A DNA stretch of 64,000 bases from assembly GCA_020055645.1 (NCBI GenBank), contig CM034546.1:122533875-122597874 (forward strand), given 5' to 3'. The notes beneath the pieces were generated by a model that did not search any database, was not told the origin of the DNA, and saw only the letters and a list, made by a program, of their open reading frames with translations. Positions 36,071-48,600 of the stretch are shown piece by piece (the stretch's first letter is position 1; each line of letters opens with the position of its first letter). Position numbers and translations under genes: made by a program. The DNA is from Tomocerus qinae. Its lineage: Eukaryota > Arthropoda > Collembola > Entomobryomorpha > Tomoceridae.

Positions 36071-36124
36071 ATGTTTACTTTCTAAATGGGCAACATGAGA
36101 AATCATTGGAGAACGATTCGATAA
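36071..36124 (+). other. Two short upstream ORFs before receptor B
   Basis: ATG at 36071 opens a 4-codon frame ending TAA at 36083-36085. The next base begins ATG at 36086, which opens a 12-codon frame ending TAA at 36122-36124, 16 bases before the receptor start. If transcription starts near 35919, both would be in the leader and could lower receptor translation. Confidence 0.4.
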
Positions 36125-36140
36125 CAAACGATTGAGAACA

Positions 36141-36637
36141 ATGGCGGATGATTTATTTGTATTTTCCCAGCTTGTGCTGAATAGTTCTTTGCTGTCAGGA
36201 ACTGAATATTATGATAATACTTCAGTTCCCATTTTTAATGAAACAACCTCAACTGCAGACACAAATTCGACGTTTTCTTTGCCACCGCAATTCACAAACA
36301 TTAGTTCTAGTTCAAAGGCGTGTGTAGTTGTCTACTTGATTCTCTTCTGCATAGCGTCAACAGGAAATCTGTCTGTTTTCATTACAGTCTACCGACAGTA
36401 CCGAAGAGTGAAATCAAGAATTTCCCTTTTGATCCTTCACCTAGCTGTAGCGGATCTCATCGTCAGTGTCTGTTTGATTCCCATTGAAATCTTCTGGAGA
36501 ATTTTTATCCAGTGGTATGGAGGAAGTGTGTTGTGCAAACTTTGTCAGTTTTTTCGTGCTTTTGGGCTTTATCTCAGCTCTATGGTCTTGATTTGTATCA
36601 GCTTCGACAGATTTTTTGCCATCATTTTCCCTATGAG
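36141..36637 (+). CDS. Receptor B exon 1: N-terminus to end of TM3
   Basis: Starts [10 protein letters not shown]. It is the only ATG in the open frame after the in-frame TGA at 36096-36098. It ends in phase 2 in the Arg codon after [10 protein letters not shown], with donor GTAATG. Confidence 0.9.
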
Positions 36638-39600
36638 GTAATGGTTACATTTTTTAGGATTTTAATCATTTTCTTTCAACAATAAGTACCAATATTTTCT
36701 TTCATGGCCAGAATATCAGCAAAAATTCAGTAAAATTAGAAAATATTCCACGGAAATGGCCGAAGAGAATGAAAACAATATTTTCTTCTGGTGAAAGTTT
36801 TATTTGTAATTATGGTAGGCGACTAGCCTAAAGAAGGAGAAAGTACCCAAAAGGTGTTGCTGATATTCTGAGATCATAACATTATTGTTTTACCATTAAT
36901 TACTAATCATTACTAAATAAATTACTATCACTTTCAGGGTAATGGAAGGCATGCATCGGGTCAAGGTCATGCTTAGGACAGCATGGTTAGCGGCCTTCTT
37001 ATTTTCTGCACCTCAGGTAATTGGTTTCTCTATTTTCTCACCAATGGTTGAGTTTCTTATTATAAGTCTCTGGTGGATGGGCGACCTCACTAAGGAATAA
37101 TTCATCGTTATTGTGCTCAATAGATGTCCCACCACTGCATTTGGCTTTACATGCACGTTACCTTTAGTGCAGTGGTGGGGCATCTATCGAGCGCAATAAC
37201 GATGATTATTCCTTAGTGAGGTCGCCCATCCACCAGAGACTTATAACAAGAAACTCAACCATTGCCATTATTTAATGAAAATATTGTTCTTTAATTTACA
37301 ATCATTTGGTTGTACGCATAAAAAGGTAGTAGGCATAGGTATTATGAAAACAGGATACAATTTAAAAACGAGTACTGCACACTGCACAGTCAAAATCTAA
37401 GAAATGCAATGTTATTATAATGTTCGGTATTGTGAAAAAACAAGTCTTAGTGACATCTTGCCGGAAGAAATTTTTGTTAGTGAAATAGTTTACTACTTTG
37501 TAGAAAGTTCTTCAAATCTTTCTTGATGACCTTCATAACGCCTCCAGACAAGGAATTCGTACACTTGTAACTTGGTGACTACTACGACGAGGACGACTAC
37601 GAGTAGGAGTAAATTCAGCCATATACAGTCAGCCACTGCATTTATCAGTCATTGTCTAGATTCTAGATTGCTTGGAATGGTGGAATGGAATAGTGCTGTT
37701 TTCGAGATGACTTTCGGAAGTTGCAGTACGATTATATATATATTGTATGTTAGCCCATGAGTCGATTGCCGAGTGCCATATGGCTACAGGATACATAACG
37801 ACTTGCAAAGCGGTCTACAAGATGCTATACACAAATGCAAGACTTGTAATAATAAATACACAACGATGTTAAGGTACTGTGAAAGTTGTGCAACGAATGT
37901 ATTTACATTCCAAAAGTGCAACAAAGATTTTATTCACGTTCTGCAAAGTTGGTCTTAAGACCAGACCAAAATAAAACTAGTTTCATGATACTTATGAATG
38001 AAAAGTATCAGCCTCTATTTAGTGTACTACTCTCTAGATTATAATTCAGACACTTATTTGCATATAAATACCTTTTGGGTATGCAAAGTGTCTTTGTTTT
38101 AAGCTTTATTTACACTGCTGGTAACAATTCTACACAATTGCAATGATTTACATGCCAGGGCACCGCAAAACGTTTCCATTTACTGATACCTAAATAATTT
38201 CTAAGAACTAAATCTAGTGCGTAAGTAAAAAATTAAGTAGATAAGTAGCCTTTGTAGCAAAACTATTGTCTTTTATCCACATAGCTATTTTGATCAGCTC
38301 ATAACACTTTAATGCGCTAAGTATAAAACAACGAAATTTACCACAAAGCTGGTGAATCCAAGTTTCATTTCCCGAGAGTACTACAACTTCAGTCATTTTC
38401 TATGATTAAAGGAATAGATTTAATGTAAAATGAATATCTCTCTTAATGAGTTTCTGCTTGCATATTTGTGGGAAATTTAGGCTTGTGGTTTTATGTTTCA
38501 TCGTAAGCCATTAAGATTTACTTCCCTATAGTCCCCCAAAAACATATATCAAGACCTAAAGGAACTGCAACTTGCAACTCTGGTGCCCCACGCCAATAAT
38601 GTTGAAAACACTCCTAGACATGCAAATACGATGCTTATGTAGTAATCTGTATACTATTACCTCTAAGTACATTTTCATGCCATTGTGATGGAAAGGACTA
38701 GTCTGTGCTGAAGTTAGTTTTGTCAGAAGGTTACTCGGCAATTGTGGTAAATACGATACGATCTGTCCTGCAATGTGCAATCTTTGCGAATTCTGTTATA
38801 TACTATATATACGATTTTATTCCTTCCTGTCGACCGACGCCGACCTTCTAAAAATGATGCAACAACTAGAAACGTGCTGCACAATTTACATTTCCTAAAT
38901 CATGTACAACCATTTATGAGGTAATAAATCTTACATGAGCCTAGTAAAAATAATTAGATGCATTGCAGCATTTATTTTATTGATCCAAGGGTATTATTGT
39001 AATATGCAAAGAAGACACTCGATCGAAATGAGCTTCGGTATTTTGTTTTCCGAGTGGCGTCTTCATTTTCATTGTTCTGCTTTTCGAACTCGAACAATAA
39101 ATTGTGATTTTGTGATCTCTTCTTTCCATATATAGTAGAACAAAGAACAAATGTTCAATTCATTATGCATTCCTAAATATGTGAATAAATGTTTTACTAA
39201 ATGGTACTTGCACAGGGACAACTGTATTCATTATTCGTAGAATAATCTTTTATTCAAAATGTTTAAATCGAATGCTAACTGATACTGATAGATGCATTAT
39301 GCATATGTAAACCTTATCGGTCAGACACGTGTTATGACATTGAACTTTTGTTGACGAAAAACATTTTGGACTAATCATTGTCTTTTAACATTGATAACAT
39401 AGCGAAATATCTCTCCTTAGACATGAAAGTAAAGTACGAGAACCAATGAAAGGCAAAAACTAATGAGATCAGCAGCGACGGCTGTTTTTAGCTTAAGTTG
39501 TTTGCTTATACATAATAGAGTTAACAAATGAAGCGAGAATAGAGTGTACCTAGTGCTAAATTAAGAAGACTTGTACAATTTTGAAAACAATCCAGACCTT

Positions 39601-42600
39601 ACGTAATCTAATTTCTTAGCATTCTGAAAATTCACCCATTCTCGTACTACAAGTACCTAAGCACATTTTGGGAAACAACTTGAGAGGAAAAAAGCTACTA
39701 TATCTATATAAACCTATGCTGATGATGCTTACATAATAGCCTTGATATTTAACTCATTATAAAATTTGTAGCTTCCGGCCTATACTTTCATAACTTGATG
39801 AACTCTCAGTTTTGTTTGTATTAAAATTATGTAAGGCATCTTCGCGTCGTTAAAATACCAATTTAAAATGGAGAATTTTATGATACATTAAGTAGTCTGA
39901 AATCTGAATCACTGTGGTGGTGGGTACTAGATCGGTGGTGAAACTATAGATATACTGTGAGATAATGGGCAGATGTTCCCTTCCGTCTCACTGACTCATT
40001 CATAATGTTATAAATCTTCTCAGGCTAAAATTTTATGCCAGTCATCGATTTAATTTTATTTAGCCCGTCATGTGTAAGACTCATTAAAGGAGAGCAGGAT
40101 GATTCATGTTCATTCCAATGTCCAAAGGTCATTATTATTGACATTTAAATCCTTTTGAATAGAAGTCTATTAAAAGTATGAGAAAATTATAGAATAGTTG
40201 GCCATTAGATTTATATACTCAGTGGTGTAATAAAATCAGATGTGTAGAAACTGGAACAATCGTATTTTGAAGGAAAAGTAAACGTATTTAGGTGCTACAG
40301 GCACAACGTTCGTTCCATCCATTTAACACTTGGAACTTAGCACCCTTGAGTGGGAAACTTTTCGCGTAAACCTGTAAGACTGTCGGACAGAGTGGATAGC
40401 CACATTACATTGGCCGATTGGTACTACATTTAAAGTATTTTACGCGCTTCGTATAACATGTACTCTTTTATGGTCTAAAAAGAAATTTTATCTGTACTAG
40501 AGAATAGAAACATTTGTAGTGGAAGCACAATTCTACCGTATGATCCAAAATGTAGTTGACGTGGTACTTTCTCTTTCCTAGTTCCCTACTTTCACCTATC
40601 TTTCACCGTAATTTACCAGGATTTTAGTCAATGCGAACGAAATTTTGGTGCGGTGAAAGTTGGAGAAATTTTCTTATGGAGTTATCATAGGGAAAGAGAA
40701 AGTGCTATGTCAAATGCCTTTTGGATCCCACGGTACCTATGTATATTATTGGTATGTGTACGACGTTTATATATCTACCAACTCCTTTACTTTCCACTGA
40801 TAGTTCTCTCACTCACCTTTTATGCAACAAAACGATGCACATTATGCAGTGAATAGTTCCTTTTTTGTTCAAGCAGCTAGAAAGAAAAGTGTTCGTCCTT
40901 TTCCTTTTATCCAACTTTCCCCAGTTAGTGTCACATATAATTCGAAACTATAGAAGACGACGAACGACCCAGATAAATAAAAGTAGACCTAAGAAAGGAA
41001 ATCACTTTATAGAACATCTTTTATTACTACCCTTAAATCAACATGACTGTAGTAATGGTCCATAGCTTAAAATATGTAATATTATCCTATGCATGTTTGA
41101 ACAAGAACTAATAGTTAATACTAGTCTCTATACACCTTTACTTGTGGTCTGTTATTGCCAAACCTAATAAAACCTTAAGTACTTTAACATTTAGACCCAA
41201 ATGTGTCATAAAGTAGTAAATTGTGTTCATCTAAACCATTTAGCAGTGTATGTCTATGTCACTGTTATAAATATGAAATGATTGCAACAACATTGCTTTG
41301 AAAATTCGAACACTTTCGCTTATTATTTTGATTGAGAAAATCCTTCAAGGATTTATTGGGTGCTTAGTGCTTGTGTAACTAACCTGTAATAAAATTGCAG
41401 GCTAAACATTATTTATATTCTGTTAAATTTCTCCCATCCCACAATATGTATTTTGAAACCGAGACCAAGTACCAGTTTTGATTCTTTTTGCCTTTTGCTC
41501 CAATTCCTTGAAATTGGAAAGGTTTTTTTTAAACCTTCACAATTTTAAAGTCGCCCATTTAGTCATTAAACCCTTGTAGTAGCCATCTTATAACGTAAGT
41601 ATAAGTAGCTCAACAGTAACGAAAATTGCATTTGTGATATTTGGTAAGCTAGAAGGGAATGAAAAACTATTCTCTAACTAGTAGGATGCAGTAATATAAC
41701 AGTAAAATGTAAGTAACATGAGTTGCAGTTGCAGTTGCATGAGGCATGAGGATTGCAGGAAAAAGGGATTTACATATCAATTGACGTATTTTTATCCTGT
41801 CGACCGTTTCAATTGCATTTTTACTTTATACTTAGTTACAGCTCAGTTATAGGATTAAAACTTGCTTATTAGTAAAAGCATGGAAATCATATTTACTCGT
41901 GTTGTCTGATAATAATATTTGGATGGATGTTTATATAGTAAAAGTAAGTAAAAGTAATTTCAGGACAAGGGATTTACATAATTACTGCATATCAATTGGC
42001 TTATTTTAATCCCCTCAACGTTTCATTTGCATTTTTACTTAATTACAGTTCAGTTATAGGATTAAAACTTGCTTAGTAGTAAAAGCATGGAAATCATATT
42101 AAAATCAAAAGAATTTGGACGAATGTGTATGGAGAAGTAATGGAGTAGATCGTGACTCATTTTTCAACAGATGGAAATGCTTATGAACGTTTATCATAAG
42201 AGCTGTTAGAACTTTATGCTATTATCCGCAATCGGAAATCGGTAAAATACTCTAGCATAGAAAATAGAAGCCTCCGATATTGATCCACATGTTTACAGCG
42301 GAACCTGCTGCTTGGTGGATTCTTCAGTTCTTTCCTAAAGCAATGAGGAAGTAGCGTTTTTTAAGTTGCATTATTTTTTGTTTGAAAGCTTTATGAAGTC
42401 ATGTCGTTGACGGGTGTATAAGGCTATGCTCTGGTGGTGCGACTTCCAACAGCTATGTCTGCAATATACAATAAGTGTAAAAGTAGATACATACTAATAT
42501 TTACTTATGGTCTATTTCTCATTCTTTACTGCTTCCCTTGCCATGTTGGTTTTATCTCATTTTCCATATTTATTCTTTCCTGACGGTGAAAGTTTCATTT

Positions 42601-45600
42601 TGAAACTAAGACGGCATTTCCGGTAGGTGGTTGATGGGATGAAGTGCAACTTGATGTACTTGACTTGGAAATATTATATTTCACTTGCAGAAGAGTCTTT
42701 ATTTCAATGCCTGCAGGCTTAGCTATTATACTTACCTCCAACCTAATCCTATACGTTAGACTTTAGACTTCATGATCATGATACCAAACATCATATTCTA
42801 TGCAAACTTTGCATTTAATATTCAAGTAGCCTCTTCTACCGCTGACTGGAAGTGGAAAGATGTAGACACTTTTATCTTAAACATAATCTTGCCGAAACAC
42901 TGCTCTTATTTTGCAATTATCCATAAATAATGCGCTTTTTCTCTTGCCTTCCATTCATAGAAAAACTGCATTCCCAAAATTGAGGTCTAAAATGTAAATG
43001 TGAGATGATACCATGCAGCAGCATAATGTATTTAATTCTAATGAAATAGTACCTTGATCCTATGTTGCTCCGGCTGTATTTACATAAAATCACTGCCCTG
43101 ATAAGACTTGTGCACACTTAGGAATCACGATAACTTTTAACTGGGTTGCATAGAGGTCTTTGTTCTCTTAGGCACTAAAATGCCATTACAAACTTACAAA
43201 GGGTTATATCTACTTATACATCTGTACAAGGTACGGGACTAGTAGAATGACAAAACCACTCTAACGTGTGTGAATCTCTGCATTGACTTAGTAAATGGGT
43301 TGGTTAACCAAATAGTACTACTATGTGTATTGTTTCAATTGTATAACATACATTGTAATATGATGGTGCACAATGTAGACTCTTTGACATAGTGTTACTT
43401 TATATAGTGTGTTCTGATTGACTGTATGAATGTGTATGGCAGGATTGGCAGTAGGTGTAAATATGTATGGTAATATATCTGCTAAACCGCTGCAAATTAA
43501 TGTCCGTCTGAAAACCCAGAAATAATTTTCAAATATTCATCCGCAGACAAAAAAAACATTGGCGTCTATTTACTTACTCTACAGTCGGAACAAGTAAGGA
43601 ACATAGTATATAACTCTACAGTTTTCCTCGTAGTTTTCTAAAATATAACATTTGCAAACACGTAATAGAAAGTACTTCCAAATACCAATTTTTATCATTT
43701 CTAAAAAAATTAACTTACCATACATATTTACACTAACTGCCAATCTTGTCATACACATTCATAAACTGCCATACAAAGTAATACTATTTTTTAAAACGAT
43801 TCCACCCAACGGTCATGTGTGTGCCATACAAATTCCCAATTTTCCCGTTTCGAATCGACAAATTCTTAGATAAAAATACATTATTTTTGTTTATTTGGAG
43901 TCTACGAATTTTTTAATATTTATGATGATTGTTTACTTGATTTATGCTCTTTGGTTTCGACTGGGTGACAATATGACTGAGTATATATCTTACGGCTACG
44001 GCGGCACTACGGCCATCACGCTAATCAAACATGAAAGGCGAGGGAGGTGAACGACACACTGATCGTGTTTTCTTAGACATTCGAAGGCCCACACGCAAGA
44101 TCAATCCAGCTCGACAATCACTTATAATGTTTGTCAAGATTATATAAGAAGAGGATTCTTAGCACAGTTCAAAAAAGTTCACTTGGGCTTTGCAGAATAA
44201 ATTAATGGGTTGAAAGTTGAAAGACTTGTACAACTATAGATAGGTCCATGCATGTGGAGTCTTGGCATGTCATTTTACTTTTAAATTATAACAAAAGTTG
44301 AATATTCCAAAGTTTTTCATCGTGACATTATCTATAATGTCTATTGAGAGCTGTGGCATATTTAACATTCGTATACATACAAAGATAGCCCCCAAGCTTA
44401 AGCTTATATATCAAAGTAAAGGAATAGAAAGATTAATATGGCAGTATGATCTGACAATTCGTGTGGAAAATTTATAGCTGCATTATTCCCTTCAAGAAAA
44501 GTTATTTGAAGAATAGCAAAATAAGGTCGACCAAAATCCATTGCATATTTCATGCAAGATTTGCACAATTCTGCATAAGGTATGAACAAAGTCAGTCAAG
44601 ACTAGACGAATATGGACGTATTATGAATCATATCATGAGTAATGAGTAAGGATGTACTCGGATTATGGAAAAGGACATCCTTAATCATACAAAATTCCAA
44701 AAACAATTCTGTCGTCTGTCAGAAATTCATTCATTCAACAAAGGCGAATGTCAAAAGGTATCTGCTATAACTTAGTAGGAATATATCCAAAGTACACTCA
44801 CAATAAGTTATTGTATTTTTTACCTTGTACCTTAATAATGGCTTAAATAGATCTTATTAAACAGGTACCAAGTACTAATCATTATATTCTCCATTTTCTC
44901 CAATTAAAAGCTCATGGCTATTTACATCTAGTGACTTATTTTTTACCATTATTGATGAAGAGTTTTTGTGCTAAAGTAGCTTAAAATTCTGGTGCACACC
45001 CTGTACAAAACTACCAGGTATTTCCGTTGGTATGATACGACTTATAACTGTATTTCTACATCTCTTTAGTAAAAACAGCCTTTAGACTATAGGCTATTTT
45101 CTCGAGGCGGAAAGTGGAAAGTCGAACTGACAGTAGTAGGTAGTTGGACAGACAACGATATCCTGCAAGATACTATTCTTTTATAGAGCCCTTGAGCCAA
45201 GTACAAATAGAGTGAACTTTTTTTTGTAGTTTGTAGTAATTACTTTCAATACTCGAGTGATGAGAATAATTCGGGTATTTCGAATTGTTATGTTAGCCTT
45301 TAGAATTTTTATAAATGATAAAATGTAGATTTACTTTAAGTATAAAAATGTGAGTCAAATATAGAAAATATAGATATTAAAAATTATGCCCAAAGTAACT
45401 GGATGAGTTTCTTCTTCAAATCGGAAGTAAGGAGACGTGTTGGCCGAGGGCATGTAATGCAATTTGAAAACCTTTGAGAATTCGAGACATCGACATCTAC
45501 GTGAGGTTGGCATCGTCAAACAACAGAGTAATCATACATTTTATCGGTAAACCATTTAGTGCCTATATTGACTCGAGGAGAAGATAATAATAAAATGTGC

Positions 45601-48600
45601 GATAAAATTGGTAATGGTGATAGTGTCGTTTAACACCCTTTACAAATGCATGGTATAAATAATACCAAAAATATTTCTTACCTCAAAGGTAATAGGTTTT
45701 CGATAGATATAAAATGAGATATCTTTATCTCTATTGTACATTCACACACTTTTTTGGAGTATTTTAGGTACTAAATAGGGCTGAATAAAATTGTACTTAC
45801 AATAGCAAATCCACTGTCTATCTCACAATTCTCAGAGTGTAACTTCTTATTTCAATGTCGGATTTTAACAAAACAGATCGGCTGACGATTAAAATTTCTA
45901 AGTAGTTTGGACTTGCAATTTTGCGAATATTTTATTCGTACTTCTTCTTTGGTTTTTAAAAAAATACCTTCCGTTTATTGTCAATATTGCTACTAGTCGG
46001 CAAACCTATAATGACGAGCTTATGTAACTCTCTATGAAAACTTTACGGTGAAAACACAACTACTGCCAAATTAATGGGCTGGCATTTAAAACTGCTGTGG
46101 CAGATTCATTTAGTAATTGAATTATTGTAATCATTTTCAGGGAAAAGTATTGAACAAATAAAGTTCGTGCTGTGAAGAGAAAATTGGATTTACCTAGAGG
46201 TAAAGCCAGCCAGCTTCTAACCATTCGATTTGTATCACATCGTATAATATTACAAAGGGCCATTGTGCTTTGCTGGAAATTGTCCTTATCTGTTTGCATC
46301 CGGTAGAAAATGTTGGGTGGAAAAGCCCAACGACATCAAATAAGGGTAATGTAATAACCTTTTACACATCTATATAGGTGATGCAATAAAATGATGAAGA
46401 AAGCACATCTAGTACATAATAGTTTAATAGCATCTGAAATCGCAGGTTTTCGGGTTTTGGCAAAGTTGCAGGGAAACAAGGTATGGTAGGCATTCCTTAA
46501 ATAATCGATTTGTGATGACGTGACTGCTAAATTGTAGATCGTAGGTATTTAACTCTGTAGGTATCTTAAAATGGTTATGGTAAAAACTTTTAGTTCAGAA
46601 AGTTGTTTCCATAAATCTTTAAATTAAAGTTTCTAATTCATTCTATCTCCCATTTCGAATTACACAAAAACTACAATTGGATTTAGCAGAACCTGATAGT
46701 GATTCTTTTCATTCCAACTCACATTCCTGCTCCCAATTTTCTGCATTTTCTACATTGCTTAACTACCTAGTAGCAAATACCTACGTATTGAACTTACTAT
46801 GTAGAAGGTATCAACAATGTTGATGTAATTATAAATACTGACACTGTGAATGTCTGTGAGTTAAATGTTAAGTTTTTTTTTGTTGTTTGCAGACAATCAT
46901 CTTCGACGTGGTGAGTCATCCCGAATTCCCGGCATTCAGGCAGTGTGTTACAAAATCATTCCTCTCGAAGCCTGAAGACTTGAGACTGTATAGTATTTTT
47001 TCTGTTTCGGCCATGTACTTTGCACCACTCATCGTCATTATTTTCACGTACACGATGATCTCATGTAAGATTATTCGCAAGTCTAGAGAACAGACCTCTG
47101 GAGATGCACAAACAGATCAATCGCTTAATAACGTCTCTTCACATTTTCGAAGTACATCTGGTAAGATCAATTCCTTCATTTGAACATCTTTTAAAGCAGA
47201 ATTTTATGCTTGCCCAATATTAAACAAATCAACGTACGAGATCAAAGTTTATATTGCTAGACTTTTGCTAATGCTACATTTAATTTACTTTCTCTACTGA
47301 CGTCAATTTCTGTAATGCAATGATTTATCTTCTGTAATTGAATAGAGCACCGATATATTATCTAGCTATAACATTGTAAGTGGATACTACTACTGCAATG
47401 CTCATGAATTTTGTTATGGGAATTTACTGAACGTTATGTAACTAATCTTATGTTACCTTGTGTAACTACAAGAAGAAGAAACTTTACACTACATAAAGAA
47501 AGTCAACGTGCATATCGTATTACTATACTTTCTCCGTTCTTAGATTTAACTATTTCACTAACTTTCACCGTACTAAAATTTCTTCGGGGTGGTTATACAT
47601 GAAATGGATTAGCATTAAGCTCCACCATGTTTTTCGCGATTTTCCTTACCCGTTCCAGTATTACTGAGTATAATAACAATTTCAGATTTGCTTTACATTA
47701 AGACACATTATCCTCTGTCACCATTTCTATCTTTTTCGTTACTTATTTCCAGTAAAACTTTACCTAACCTTTACTCTCTCTGATATTAAAGAATTATTAT
47801 TTTTTCTGATGCAATGAAAGTTAGAAATTCAATAATTGAACTACTTAAATCCCCAGATAACGATTTAATTCATGGCCAAGAATATCATTTCCAAATATGT
47901 TTTTAAGGTTAAAACAGATATGGGGAATTGACTCCCAAATCACCACCAAAGTTTTTAATGACCCTGAACATTGAAATGTAATGTGTGCAGCTGCAGATGC
48001 AAAAGTAGACTACTTGCAATTCCCCAACCTACATTATTTTCTTTTAATCAATTAAGTTCGTTCATGCATTGTAAGTTTAACGTAGTTTCTCCTGAACTCA
48101 ATTCAATTTTGATGCCTACGATCCTTATGCTACTTCTATCATATTATCTCTCAACTTGATCTCATTATACATCTTTCCTCTCCTCAAGCAAAGGTCTGAT
48201 TTTGTCTAACAAACGAAGGTAATCATTTTTGCTGCCATTATTTCCAACCAAGACCAAGATCATAATGGAAAATAGTAGTTGTTGCATAATGATGTGATGC
48301 AGTTCTGGCACAGAGGCGGTGTGATTTTACAGGGGCAGGGAATTACCAATGCTTCCAAAAGTCGTCCAAGGATAATTTCATTCTAGATTTACATAACATT
48401 TTGAAAATAAATATTACTTTTTAATTAATAAATATTAAAATGCAATTAATTGTACTTACAGCATTTAAAAGTAATTGATTTATTAGATTCTGGATTCCAG
48501 CATTAGTTAGCCTACATAACCTTAATACCATATTATCGTTCCGCTGCCACAGTTCTCTCTTTGTATTCGAAAGACAATGGGTCATATGTTGCAATACAAA

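Larger units (their letters stand above)
37017..46892 (+). other. Receptor B intron 2 (9.9 kb)
   Basis: Donor GTAATT and acceptor TTTGTTGTTTGCAG. It contains a strong 222-bp hairpin close to the donor, a weaker inverted repeat at about 40560-40715, and a direct duplication near 41.8-42.1 kb. The open frames inside (for example 37572, 40653, 43652, 44404, 46060) have no motif. Confidence 0.7.
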
